Below are positions 27,841 through 36,290 of a stretch of 64,000 nt of DNA, in pieces. Origin of the DNA: DATCYX01 sp963714425 (GTDB lineage Bacteria > Chloroflexota > Anaerolineae > Anaerolineales > UBA4823). The stretch spans positions 248,001 through 312,000 of the forward strand of contig CAVQOI010000001.1 of the NCBI GenBank assembly GCA_963714425.1, in the 5' to 3' direction. Numbering within the stretch: the first letter of the stretch is position 1; the number at the start of each line of letters is the position of its first letter. The notes under the pieces were generated by a model, which worked only from the letters and a program-made list of their open reading frames with translations, searched no databases and was not told the origin of the DNA. Both the position numbers and the translations under genes were made by a program.

Positions 27841-28510
27841 GGGGCAAGTAAATTACAGACTGCCCGTAGGTGTGCGTATTGCGCGTCGCATCCTGCGACC
27901 GTTATTCCGGTTTATCTTCCGTTTAATCAGCAAGGTTGAGATTGTTGGAGTGGAAAACATCCCGCATAATGGTGGATATTTGATTGCCGCCAACCACGTG
28001 TCGTTATACGACCCACCCCTCGTAATTGCATTTTGGCCGGTGGCAGCTGAGGCAGCAGGTGCTGCAGATGTTTGGCAGCGCGCTGGGCAGGCTCAGTTGG
28101 TTAGCTGGTATGGCGTTCTCCCTGTACACCGTGGTGCTTATGACCGCCAATTGTTGGATAAGATGAGAGCCAGTCTGACATCTGGAAGACCAGTCATGAT
28201 CATGCCGGAGGGAGGCCGGTCGCACAAGCCCGGGATGCGTCACGGCGAGCCTGGTGCGGCGTATATCGTAGAGAAGACCCAGGTAAAGGTTGTTCCTGTA
28301 GGCGTGACAGGCACAACCGATGATTTCCTGAAGCGTGCTCTGCGAGGGAAACGCCCGCAGGTCAAAATGGTAGTTGGGAAGCCCTTTGATCTCCCACCTG
28401 TTCAAGGGCGAGGTGAGGAACGCAGGCGCCTTCGCCAGCGAAACACTGACCTGATTATGAGTTGCATCGCCGCTTTGCTACCGGAAGAGTATCGGGGAGT
28501 GTATGCCTGA
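27800..28510 (+). CDS. plsC: 1-acyl-sn-glycerol-3-phosphate acyltransferase (PlsC family), paralogue 1
   Basis: This protein transfers a fatty acyl group to lysophosphatidic acid or a related lysolipid at the inner membrane face. It has a basic amphipathic N-terminus, then block I with AANHVSLYDPP (the H-x4-D catalytic pair) near residue 55, and block III MPEGGRSHKPG near 135. The GTG start shown overlaps cmk by 41 nt; a TTG at 27830 or GTG at 27872 could be the real start, and no Shine-Dalgarno decides it. The stop overlaps the second paralogue by 8 nt. It is the first of three tandem acyltransferases. Confidence 0.85.
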   Translation: MLKNLSSNPELKVEGQVNYRLPVGVRIARRILRPLFRFIFRLISKVEIVGVENIPHNGGYLIAANHVSLYDPPLVIAFWPVAAEAAGAADVWQRAGQAQLVSWYGVLPVHRGAYDRQLLDKMRASLTSGRPVMIMPEGGRSHKPGMRHGEPGAAYIVEKTQVKVVPVGVTGTTDDFLKRALRGKRPQVKMVVGKPFDLPPVQGRGEERRRLRQRNTDLIMSCIAALLPEEYRGVYA

Positions 28511-29282
28511 GCAGATGTGCTCTCGGATGAAGAAAATCCCAAGTAGCGACATAGTCCATCCCGAAATTACCCGCTTGCCGAGCTTGACGGTATGGAGGCG
28601 AGCTTTCCGGTGGTTCATGGTCAGGCTAATTCGCTTTGTGGTGTGGTTGTGCACGCGCGCAACTGTGAACGGAATTGAGAATGTACCCCCTCAAGGTCCA
28701 ATGCTGGTTGTCTCAAACCACCTGGGAGATGCCGACTTGATATTAGGTTTAGCACTCTCACCGGTGAGTGTCGACCCTTTTGCGAAAGCTGACCTATACG
28801 ATTTCCCAATTGTCGGCCGGTTAATGGACGCATATGGGGTGATCTGGGTACACCGCGGTCAGCCTGACCGGCGTGCCTTGCGAGCGGCTTTAGATGGCTT
28901 GAAAGAGAACAGGCTGGTTGCGATTACTCCCGAAGGGCGGGAAAGTGCCACGGGCTCTCTTGAAGAAGGCTTAGATGGCGCAGCTTACCTGGCGCTCAAG
29001 GCAGGTGTTAAGTTGCTGCCAGTGACATTCACCGGTACGGAAAACGAGCGCATCTACGGCAACATGAAGAAGCTACGCAAGACGGATATCACAATGACTG
29101 TTGGGACACCCTTTCAGCTAGAACATTCCTCTGATCGCAGGGGTGCGATGGCAAGGGGAACCCAGAGAATTATGAGCATCCTGGCGGAGCAACTTCCGGA
29201 GCACTATCGGGGTGTTTACAGGGAGACAGTTGACACTCCAGCGGGGGATATCCCTGAATCCGAGGGTCGCCTTGGCAGTTGA
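28503..29282 (+). CDS. PlsC-family acyltransferase, paralogue 2
   Basis: The 259-residue protein belongs to the glycerolipid acyltransferase superfamily. Block I is VSNHLGDADLILG near residue 76, keeping H-x4-D with an unusual GDAD core. Block II is GVIWVHRGQPDRR and block III is TPEGRESATGSLEEG near 142, where the usual PEGT/GRS is PEGRES. It probably acylates a lysolipid, but the altered block I and III suggest a different acceptor from paralogue 1. The ATG lies 8 nt inside the end of paralogue 1; another Met at residue 5 or 9 could be used. Confidence 0.85.
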   Translation: MPEQMCSRMKKIPSSDIVHPEITRLPSLTVWRRAFRWFMVRLIRFVVWLCTRATVNGIENVPPQGPMLVVSNHLGDADLILGLALSPVSVDPFAKADLYDFPIVGRLMDAYGVIWVHRGQPDRRALRAALDGLKENRLVAITPEGRESATGSLEEGLDGAAYLALKAGVKLLPVTFTGTENERIYGNMKKLRKTDITMTVGTPFQLEHSSDRRGAMARGTQRIMSILAEQLPEHYRGVYRETVDTPAGDIPESEGRLGS

Positions 29283-30009
29283 CAAACTCGACAGAAACCC
29301 GCTCTACAGGAAAAGTTACCAGCATGCCCATTGGGAGGGGCGTCGCAGGTTATTACGCTGGCTGCTGAAAACCATTGGATTTACCCTCTTCGCTAAATTA
29401 GATCATGTGGAGGGGCTGGAGTATATCCCCCAGCAAGGCCCCGCAATTTTGATGATCAACCACATCGCTTTTATCGACCCGATCGTCGTGTTGCACGTGG
29501 TTCCACGCAATATCATCCCTTTGGCGAAGATCGAGGTGTATGGGTATCCTATAGTAGGTATTTTTCCGCGCTTGTGGGGAGTGATCCCAGTGCGGCGCGA
29601 AGAAGTCGACCGCCGGGCCGTACAGCAGGTGCTCGAAGTGCTCGGCAAAGGGGAGATTGTGCTGGTTGCTCCTGAGGGAACGCGCGCTAACCATTTATCC
29701 CAGGCTCGTCAAGGCATAGCATATCTTTCCAGCCGGAGTGGGGCACCCATCATTCCGGTGGCGGTTGAGGGCACGATCGGTTTTCCTGCGTTGCGATTTG
29801 TCTCAGCAGCTTGGAAAACACCGGGTGCTGTTGTCCGATTTGGTCGACCCTTTCGATTTCGCCAAGAGCTGGGGCGGCCCGATCGGGATCAGCTCCGCCA
29901 GATGACAGATGAAGCTATGTACATTCTGGCGAGCATGCTTCCCGTAAACCGCCGCGGCTACTACGCGGACCTGACCAAAGCCAGTGAAGATACGGTCGAA
30001 TGGCTTTAG
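29272..30009 (+). CDS. PlsC-family acyltransferase, paralogue 3
   Basis: This is the third acyltransferase of the run, about 245 residues from the chosen start. Block I is MINHIAFIDPIVV (H-x4-D), block II is LWGVIPVRREEVDRR, block III is VAPEGTRANH, and the final substrate region is IIPVAVEGT. The frame is open back to a GTG at 29212, but that would overlap paralogue 2 by 71 nt. I prefer a TTG at 29272 preceded by GAGGG 5 nt upstream. This start remains uncertain. It is followed by a 59-nt gap and the histidine kinase. Confidence 0.82.
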   Translation: MAVDKLDRNPLYRKSYQHAHWEGRRRLLRWLLKTIGFTLFAKLDHVEGLEYIPQQGPAILMINHIAFIDPIVVLHVVPRNIIPLAKIEVYGYPIVGIFPRLWGVIPVRREEVDRRAVQQVLEVLGKGEIVLVAPEGTRANHLSQARQGIAYLSSRSGAPIIPVAVEGTIGFPALRFVSAAWKTPGAVVRFGRPFRFRQELGRPDRDQLRQMTDEAMYILASMLPVNRRGYYADLTKASEDTVEWL

Positions 30010-30027
30010 TCACCCCTATATCCATGC

Positions 30028-30033
30028 TATAAT
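30028..30033 (+). promoter_or_regulatory. -10 box upstream of the large histidine kinase
   Basis: TATAAT lies 35 nt before the kinase ATG. The -35 position holds only TTTAGT (weak). Confidence 0.4.
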
Positions 30034-30068
30034 CATCCAGGCAAGTCCCTAGCAACTGCGCGGGATAT

Positions 30069-33000
30069 ATGACTTTTCTGCTCTCGCTACTCACCACTTC
30101 CCCTTTCATAGGCCTTCCCCAGTGGATGGTGGGCCGCTTGATTGCAGGACTCTGCTTTTCCCTTGGGCTGGTGCTACTTTATTTGCTCCTACGCTCCTGG
30201 CGCACATTTAATCGTTTGCGCACCAGGCGTTACTGGACAATCCTGGCTGTTCTGGCAGTCTTGACTCCACTTGCCAGCCTATTTATCGGATTGCGTCTCT
30301 CTCCCCGTGACTCGCTGACATTACCCAGTATCCCCATCGACCCTCAAGGGTCGGCAATGATGATCTTTATCGCCTTGCCCTGGCTGCTCGCAGGAGGGTT
30401 GTTAGGCGCTTTACCTGCTGTCCTCTTGGGAGCGGCTTCGGGCGTCTTCCTGGCGCTATGGGATACCCATAATCTATTCACACCCCTCGAATTTGGGTAT
30501 CTGGCACTTTTCTTTACAGCAGCAGTGCACCAGCGATACCGTACGCCGATTTTTAAGCTTCTCCGGCATCCACTCTTTACGTCCGTGCTACTGGCTGCGG
30601 TTTATCCACTGCTTGCCTTGATCAGTTCAGCCACCATCGCCGAAGGAACACTGGCAGTTCGACTGGATTACGGTATCAATCGCATGTTACCGTCTGTACT
30701 CTCCGTGGGCATTCCATTGCTGGTAGCCGGCGCATTTACTGAAGTCATCGCTGGAGCATGGCCCGCAGGCTGGGGGAGACCGGGTTTCCTGGTGCCCTCT
30801 CCTTCCGAGCGCAGCCTGCAAGCCCGTTTCTTGTACGGCACCGCGCCCCTGACAATTCTCCTGATAGTGCTGCTCATGATTGGGGACTGGATCGTTGCCG
30901 GGGCGGCGGCGCGACAGATCTTGCAGGATCGTATGGCTGGCGCCGCTTCGCTGGCGTCCGAGGGCGTGCCTTATTTCCTGGAAGCTGGGCAGAACCTCAT
31001 CGCCCAGATTGCCACGGATCCCAGGCTATATACAAACGACGCAGATGATCTGACTGGCATCCTGGCTCAAGACCTGCGCAGTTTGCCCTTCTTCACTCAA
31101 TTATATGTCCTGGATAGATCGGGAAAACCGCTTGCCGGGTATCCGCGCGAGGATTACGAGCGTATTCAGGCGCCGCCGGAAGAACAGATGGGGGTGCAAT
31201 TGACCCTGGCGGGCGTGCCATTCCAGATCTATACTGTCCCGCCTGAGGACGGACAACGCGCTGCACAGGTGTCCTTCCTGGCTGCATTGAAGGACGAGAA
31301 CCAGCACGTGCGCGGTGTGTTGATTGGGCGTACGCAGTTGGATGTAAATCCTTTCACAAAGCCGATCATCACCAGCCTGGATAGCCTGAGAGGAGATGAC
31401 GGCGAGGGATTTCTGCTAGACGAAAATGGGCGAATCCTGTACCACCCTGACCCTGATCTGCTAATGGCTGAATATAGCGGACGAATTCCACCAACAACTG
31501 ATTTTTATGCCGATACAGCTGCAGACGGCACGCGCAGCCTGATATATTTCCAGCCCGCAGTGGGTCGACCGTGGTCCGTGGTGCTTACGGTGCCTGCACG
31601 TCGCTCACAGCAGATCGCCTTGAATATCGCAGGACCATTGCTGGGTATGGTCATTCTCCTGGCTTTCTTAGTGGTTTTGGTGATGCGGCTGGGATTAAGG
31701 GTTGTCACTGCTTCGCTTCAAAGGCTGGCTGTGGGTGCCAGTAATATTTCTCAAGGAGAGTTAGATACACCGTTGGAAATTAGCGGTGAGGATGAGGTCG
31801 GACAATTAAGCCGGGCGTTCGAGCAAATGCGTCTGGGCTTGAAAGCCAGGTTGGATGAATTGAACCGGTTGCTCCTGGTGAGCCAGGGGGTGGCTGCCAG
31901 CCTGGAGGTAAAAGAAGCCGTGCGACCAGTGCTGGAAGCTGCACTGGCTACCGGAGCCAGCTCTGCACGTGTGGTACTGACGCCAGAGTCGGTGCCTGAG
32001 TTGCAAGGGAGCCCTGAATTCCCCGCTGTATTCGCATTAGGATCGGCAGGAGAATCATTTGCTTATCTTGATGGTCAAATCTTGGACCTGGTTCGCCAGC
32101 AAAACCAGATTGCCTTGAATAATTTGACACGTACTCGGCTGCTGAAGTTCATGCCAGAAGCGCCCCGCCCTCAAGCGCTTGTGGCGTTACCACTGCGACA
32201 TGAAAACCAGATGTATGGTGCTTTATGGATCGCATTTGATAAACCGACCAGGGTCCCAAAGCAGGAGATGAGCTTTTTGGCAACGTTGGCAGGCCAGGCA
32301 GCCCTGGCAGCGGCGAATGCACGCCTCTACCTTAATGCTGAGATTGGCAGGCAACGGCTGGCTGCAATCCTGTCTTCGACCCCAGAGCCCGTGCTGGTTA
32401 CCGATCATCGAAATCGACTACTGCTTTCGAACCCAGCGGCGTGGCGCGCCCTTGGTCTGGGTGTCGAGTGGGATGAAGGACAGCCTATTGAGCGAGTAAT
32501 CACCGACGAAAAGCTGCTGGAATTGATCCGCTCCTCGGACGACCAGCGCTCGATTGAGCTGACACTCACCGATGGAAGAGTCTATTATGCTACGGTTACA
32601 TCAGTAACGGGTGATGGTCACTATGTTGGCAGGGTGTGCATCTTACGCGATATCACTTCATATAAGGAACTGGATGCACTCAAATCGGAGTTTGTCGCCA
32701 CGGTGAGCCATGACCTTCGTGCGCCGCTTACATTAATGCGCGGCTATGCCACCATGTTGGAGATGGTGGGGGAGCTCAACCACCAACAAGCGGGTTACGT
32801 GCGCCGCATTGTGGGTGGGGTGGAAAGCATGTCGCGTTTGGTGAATAACCTGCTTGATCTGGGACGCATCGAAGCGGGCGTCGACCTGCAACTGGAAATT
32901 GTGCCGGTTCTGGATGTAATCGAGCGGGTGGTTGGATCACTGCAATTGCAGGCGACACAGAAGCGTGTGCAGTTGCTGGCTGAGATCTCCCAGCTTGCAA

Positions 33001-33380
33001 TCCCGGTGATTGAGGCGGACCAGGCGCTCCTGCAACAAGCGCTGTATAATCTCGTTGACAATGCCATTAAGTATACAGTGAGTGGTGGAAAAGTAGAGGT
33101 GAGCGCCAGCGCCATATCCGGCTCTATTGTTTTCAAAGTAGCGGATACAGGGATTGGCATTGCACCGGTCGATGTGCCACGCTTGTTCGAGAAATTCTTC
33201 CGAGGGGCGCAGCAGGAAGCGACGAAACAGACTGGCTCCGGATTGGGACTGGCAATCGTCAAGTCTATCGCTGAAAGGCATGGCGGGAAAGTGTGGGTGG
33301 AAAGCCAATTAGGGAAGGGCAGCATTTTCTACATTTCGATCCCAATCCGGCGCGATCGACCACCTCGCAAGTCAAGCTGA
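30069..33380 (+). CDS. large membrane sensor histidine kinase (HAMP-GAF-PAS-HisKA-HATPase)
   Basis: This 1103-residue sensor kinase has an N-terminal block of about seven membrane helices (residues 15-300). An extracytoplasmic sensing segment of Cache type follows (about 310-510, with FFTQLYVLDRSGKPLAGYP). Then come a helix near 520-550, HAMP (550-605), a GAF-like region (615-760), and PAS (770-870, STPEPVLVTDHRNRLLLSNP). HisKA has the phospho-acceptor His in VSHDLRAP near 880. HATPase_c has NLVDNAIKYT near 995, DTGIGIAP and GSGLGLAIVKSIAE. It is an orphan: no response regulator is adjacent. The signal is unknown. A rho-independent terminator follows. Confidence 0.92.
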   Translation: MTFLLSLLTTSPFIGLPQWMVGRLIAGLCFSLGLVLLYLLLRSWRTFNRLRTRRYWTILAVLAVLTPLASLFIGLRLSPRDSLTLPSIPIDPQGSAMMIFIALPWLLAGGLLGALPAVLLGAASGVFLALWDTHNLFTPLEFGYLALFFTAAVHQRYRTPIFKLLRHPLFTSVLLAAVYPLLALISSATIAEGTLAVRLDYGINRMLPSVLSVGIPLLVAGAFTEVIAGAWPAGWGRPGFLVPSPSERSLQARFLYGTAPLTILLIVLLMIGDWIVAGAAARQILQDRMAGAASLASEGVPYFLEAGQNLIAQIATDPRLYTNDADDLTGILAQDLRSLPFFTQLYVLDRSGKPLAGYPREDYERIQAPPEEQMGVQLTLAGVPFQIYTVPPEDGQRAAQVSFLAALKDENQHVRGVLIGRTQLDVNPFTKPIITSLDSLRGDDGEGFLLDENGRILYHPDPDLLMAEYSGRIPPTTDFYADTAADGTRSLIYFQPAVGRPWSVVLTVPARRSQQIALNIAGPLLGMVILLAFLVVLVMRLGLRVVTASLQRLAVGASNISQGELDTPLEISGEDEVGQLSRAFEQMRLGLKARLDELNRLLLVSQGVAASLEVKEAVRPVLEAALATGASSARVVLTPESVPELQGSPEFPAVFALGSAGESFAYLDGQILDLVRQQNQIALNNLTRTRLLKFMPEAPRPQALVALPLRHENQMYGALWIAFDKPTRVPKQEMSFLATLAGQAALAAANARLYLNAEIGRQRLAAILSSTPEPVLVTDHRNRLLLSNPAAWRALGLGVEWDEGQPIERVITDEKLLELIRSSDDQRSIELTLTDGRVYYATVTSVTGDGHYVGRVCILRDITSYKELDALKSEFVATVSHDLRAPLTLMRGYATMLEMVGELNHQQAGYVRRIVGGVESMSRLVNNLLDLGRIEAGVDLQLEIVPVLDVIERVVGSLQLQATQKRVQLLAEISQLAIPVIEADQALLQQALYNLVDNAIKYTVSGGKVEVSASAISGSIVFKVADTGIGIAPVDVPRLFEKFFRGAQQEATKQTGSGLGLAIVKSIAERHGGKVWVESQLGKGSIFYISIPIRRDRPPRKSS

Positions 33381-33420
33381 TTTTGCTTATTCGGATAATT
33401 TATGTTATGATTCTAATGCG

Positions 33421-33458
33421 AGGGCTCGGGTGCCCCCCTCACCCGGGCTCTTGCTTTT
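33421..33458 (+). terminator. intrinsic terminator of the histidine kinase gene
   Basis: A 12-bp stem (AGGGCTCGGGTG with CACCCGGGCTCT, two G-T wobbles; arms 33421-33432 and 33440-33451) has a 7-nt loop and is followed by TGCTTTTA. Confidence 0.75.
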
Positions 33459-33501
33459 ATTGGTGCCTGACAATCCCCGCAAACAAAGTGAAATTTCTTA
33501 C

Positions 33502-33540
33502 AAAAAGAGTTCTGTGGATTATTTCCATAGAACTCTTTTT
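33502..33540. terminator. bidirectional terminator, 3' of tRNA-Pro
   Basis: The palindromic AAAAAGAGTTCT...AGAACTCTTTTT stem, with inner TGGA/TCCA pairing around a short loop, starts 9 nt after the tRNA 3' end. The A-run and T-run make it functional on both strands. For the minus strand it ends the tRNA transcript. Confidence 0.85.
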
Positions 33541-33548
33541 CTATCCAG

Positions 33549-33623
33549 TCGGGGCGCGGGGAATTGAACCCCGGACCTCTTGCACCCCATGCAAGCGCGC
33601 TAGCCGGACTGCGCCACGCCCCG
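33549..33623 (-). tRNA. tRNA-Pro (anticodon GGG)
   Basis: The reverse strand folds into a complete 75-nt cloverleaf. The acceptor stem is CGGGGCG/CGCCCCG (7 bp), the D stem is GCGC/GCGC, the anticodon stem is CTTGC/GCAAG with loop ATGGGGT (anticodon GGG), the variable loop is 5 nt, and the T stem is CGGGG/CCCCG with loop TTCAATT. The discriminator is A and CCA is not encoded. It reads proline CCC (and CCU) codons. It has its own promoter and terminator. Confidence 0.95.
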
Positions 33624-33633
33624 AGCGAAAGGT

Positions 33634-33662
33634 ATTCTACTGTACCGCGGAGATATTGTCAA
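33634..33662 (-). promoter_or_regulatory. sigma-70-type promoter of tRNA-Pro
   Basis: On the minus strand there is TTGACA (33657-33662), a 17-nt spacer and TAGAAT (33634-33639), then 10 nt to the tRNA 5' end. The match is near consensus. Confidence 0.85.
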
Positions 33663-33686
33663 CATCGCCCAGGGAATGATGTCGAT

Positions 33687-33692
33687 TACAAT
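33687..33692 (+). promoter_or_regulatory. -10-like box of M23 lipoprotein gene, leaderless arrangement
   Basis: TACAAT lies 6 nt before the ATG, with no Shine-Dalgarno between. No clear -35 is seen. Confidence 0.35.
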
Positions 33693-33698
33693 TAGCCC

Positions 33699-34580
33699 AT
33701 GATGTCTTTAAGGCCATGGGGTACTCGCCAGGTATTTCATTTGTGCAGACTGCTGTTTCTGTGCATCTTGATATTTCTCTCAGCTTGCGATCCCTTTTCA
33801 CAAACTTCTACGGGTGTAGGCGTGGCTGAAAGTACATCTGAGATCCAGGCATCTCCAACTGTTGCCAGCTCCAACTACACAGGTTTCTCCCTGCGTAAGG
33901 GCTCGAGCATACGCTCCCTGGTCGATCCTCTTGAACAGACGGCGCCGATTGACCAGCCCAAACCCATCGAAGCTATTGAGAGGCAGGTGGCGGAGCCAGT
34001 TTTTAGGCTGTGCTCGCCGCTGGTTGAGACCTCACTCGATCAATTGGTGACGATCATCTCCGAGCCTTACCGCCCGCCGCCTCCGGGTAGCGAGGCGCGC
34101 CATCATGGCGTTGATTTTGCTTATTTCCGAAAATTCGATCGGGCTTCTATCGAGGGGGCTGGTGTTCAGGCGGTGATGGATGGTCGGGTGGCAGCGGCGA
34201 TTGTAGATAGCTTCCCATACGGCAATCTAATAATTATCGAGACGCCCTGGTCAGCAATTCCAGCAGAGATGGTGGAGCGCATCCAGATGAAAACAGAGGA
34301 GTCTATGTACCTGCTCTTCGCCCATCTCGAGCGACCGCCATCCTTGCGCCTCGGAGATCGTCTGCAAGCTTGCCAATTCATAGGGAATGCGGGTAAGAGC
34401 GGAAACGCTGGAGGAGCACACCTGCACTTTGAGGTACGCTTGGGTGCTCCAGGGGCGCGCTTCTCGGGGATGGCGTATTACAAAGCCTGGGCGACAGACG
34501 AGGAGCGTAGCAACTACCTGCTTTGGCGTACCAGCGGATCATTCCGCCATATCGATCCAATAAGCTTATTTATAAATTGA
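33699..34580 (+). CDS. M23 family (LytM-like) peptidase lipoprotein
   Basis: This 293-residue exported protein has a hydrophobic signal ending in a lipobox (LSAC near residue 28) followed by a Ser/Thr-rich linker. The LytM domain in the second half has HHGVDFAYF near residue 132 (the H-x3-D zinc motif) and HLHFEVRLG near 245 (H-x-H), so all zinc ligands are present. It likely cleaves peptide bridges of cell-wall or other peptides, or acts as a hydrolase regulator. The 3' end overlaps the convergent LGFP-like lipoprotein gene by 15 nt. A second ATG directly follows the first. Confidence 0.9.
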   Translation: MMSLRPWGTRQVFHLCRLLFLCILIFLSACDPFSQTSTGVGVAESTSEIQASPTVASSNYTGFSLRKGSSIRSLVDPLEQTAPIDQPKPIEAIERQVAEPVFRLCSPLVETSLDQLVTIISEPYRPPPPGSEARHHGVDFAYFRKFDRASIEGAGVQAVMDGRVAAAIVDSFPYGNLIIIETPWSAIPAEMVERIQMKTEESMYLLFAHLERPPSLRLGDRLQACQFIGNAGKSGNAGGAHLHFEVRLGAPGARFSGMAYYKAWATDEERSNYLLWRTSGSFRHIDPISLFIN

Positions 34581-36038
34581 AAAGCTATCTGAAGCACAGG
34601 TCGCCTGACCTGCCTGGATGTATATGCATACTCGAAAATCGATCGGGCTACCGGTTGGCGCATCAATGGGGTCGAGCTTGTAGAAGCTTTGTCCGTCCTC
34701 GCCGGTTGGCGGCAAGTTGATCCGCAAATCAACATCTGGAAAGGAAACATAGACCTCAACTGGCAGGTCAGGTACAGGCACTCCATCTTTCAACACAATT
34801 GCACCGATCTCTTGTTGCTGACCGCTACGAACAACCTGGATCTTTTTCCAGACGTGCAATACCACACCATCATCAGCAAGCTGGGTGACGATATCCGAGG
34901 TCTGCTCGTTTGGCAACTTCTCGCTGGTGCCATCTTGTGATTGCGCATTATTCTGTACCTGCCAAAACAAAAATCCCAAAGGCGTAGGACGGATACGCAT
35001 TGGGATCGTCTCGTAAAGATGCCTCTCGAGGCACAGGTTGGCGAAACATTGGCGCATGACGCCATTACTAATCTGCACCAGCTCAGTGATCGGCGGACCA
35101 GATGCATCCAATCCCCCATGGATGGCTAAATAATCCAGGAAATACTGCGGCACATTATGACCGAAGCCATCCTGCAATGGATAGAAGAACAACCCATCAT
35201 CTACACTCGGCTCTACAGGTGGTTCAACTGGAATCCCGAGGGTGACCGGAATTGGGCGCAGGCTCACCCTGTTCCCCGACCCAGGATTAATCGCCAGGAT
35301 CATGTTCTCAAAGATTTGCTCGTTTGAGCCATCTTCAGTGATGTATGCAGGACCCAGGGCAAACCCTGTGAAGTGCAAGCCTAATCGCTCAACGGCTTTT
35401 CGAAAATTGGGATGGACCGGGCTTGGGGGTTCAACCTCAGATTCCGGAGAGGAGATGGGAACTTCCGAACAGCTGGTACCGCATTTCCAGGCGCCGTAAG
35501 ACAGGAGCCCGACACTGCTCTCTGGTTGGTCTTCGGCGCGGTAGAACCCCAGATTTTGGAAATATTGCTCCACTCGCTTTTTCCTGGGATTGTAGCGAGG
35601 TTCGGTCAAAGGTGGACCAAATAGTCGATTTCCCCCTAATCTCTCATAATAAGGGAAGAATGCCGGGTCAATTACGTGACCATCGACGTAGTGAAGAAAG
35701 TCATCGTCAGGGGGCGGTACCGCGACTTCGAGCACGCCAAGGTCGAGCCCGAGTGGCGCCAGCTCACCAGCGGAGGGATCGTCTGCGCCTTGAGATCGCA
35801 TCAATAGGCTGGCTACTGTGTATTGGTAATCGACCTGTCCAGAGGAGAAAGTGTAAGAGATCGCAGGTCCAAGCATCTCTGCTCCACCTGCCTGGTTGTA
35901 GATCTCTTTGAAGCGCTGGTCTACTTCGTATGTCCTGCTCTTGGTTAGGGGAACGTTTCCAGCGTATGGCTCGCACCCAGTCGTGAGGATTGCCATCATC
36001 ATAATGGCGGACAGGACATTGATTCGGCAGATTTGCAT
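34566..36038 (-). CDS. lipoprotein with LGFP-like repeats, function unknown
   Basis: This 490-residue predicted lipoprotein has a signal with lipobox TTGC near residue 22. The mature part contains repeated short motifs resembling LGFP repeats: GGAEMLGPAIS near 52, GGNRLFGPPLTEPRY near 134, GFALGPAYI near 226 and GGLDASGPPITE near 313. Each is followed by an aromatic stretch. LGFP-type repeats bind cell wall or are seen in surface proteins. No enzyme motif is visible. The C-terminal 100 residues look like a beta-rich domain. The start has TATTAT 5 nt upstream and no Shine-Dalgarno. It overlaps the M23 lipoprotein gene tail-to-tail. Confidence 0.75.
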   Translation of the reverse strand: MQICRINVLSAIMMMAILTTGCEPYAGNVPLTKSRTYEVDQRFKEIYNQAGGAEMLGPAISYTFSSGQVDYQYTVASLLMRSQGADDPSAGELAPLGLDLGVLEVAVPPPDDDFLHYVDGHVIDPAFFPYYERLGGNRLFGPPLTEPRYNPRKKRVEQYFQNLGFYRAEDQPESSVGLLSYGAWKCGTSCSEVPISSPESEVEPPSPVHPNFRKAVERLGLHFTGFALGPAYITEDGSNEQIFENMILAINPGSGNRVSLRPIPVTLGIPVEPPVEPSVDDGLFFYPLQDGFGHNVPQYFLDYLAIHGGLDASGPPITELVQISNGVMRQCFANLCLERHLYETIPMRIRPTPLGFLFWQVQNNAQSQDGTSEKLPNEQTSDIVTQLADDGVVLHVWKKIQVVRSGQQQEIGAIVLKDGVPVPDLPVEVYVSFPDVDLRINLPPTGEDGQSFYKLDPIDAPTGSPIDFRVCIYIQAGQATCASDSFSIYK

Positions 36039-36043
36039 GTAAA

Positions 36044-36049
36044 ATAATA
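36044..36049 (-). promoter_or_regulatory. -10-like box of LGFP lipoprotein gene, leaderless arrangement
   Basis: On the minus strand TATTAT ends 5 nt before the ATG. No -35 or Shine-Dalgarno is obvious. Confidence 0.3.
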
Positions 36050-36290
36050 TTTAGAGTATGGCTAGCTTATGGATTGATGAGTCTCTGCCTATCATCGGAA
36101 TAATTCTTTGAATCTAGCCGAATAGTCAGGAACAGGGAGTGGGACATCCGCAGGATTCGACCATGATGACGTGACACAAGAGATATTAGAATGCCCATTC
36201 TTCTTGCCCATTATTTGATTGCATCAAAATTATATACAACAATTGGTATTCTCGTCAAATGATCGCTTGCTTATCACCAAAAAATCAGCC

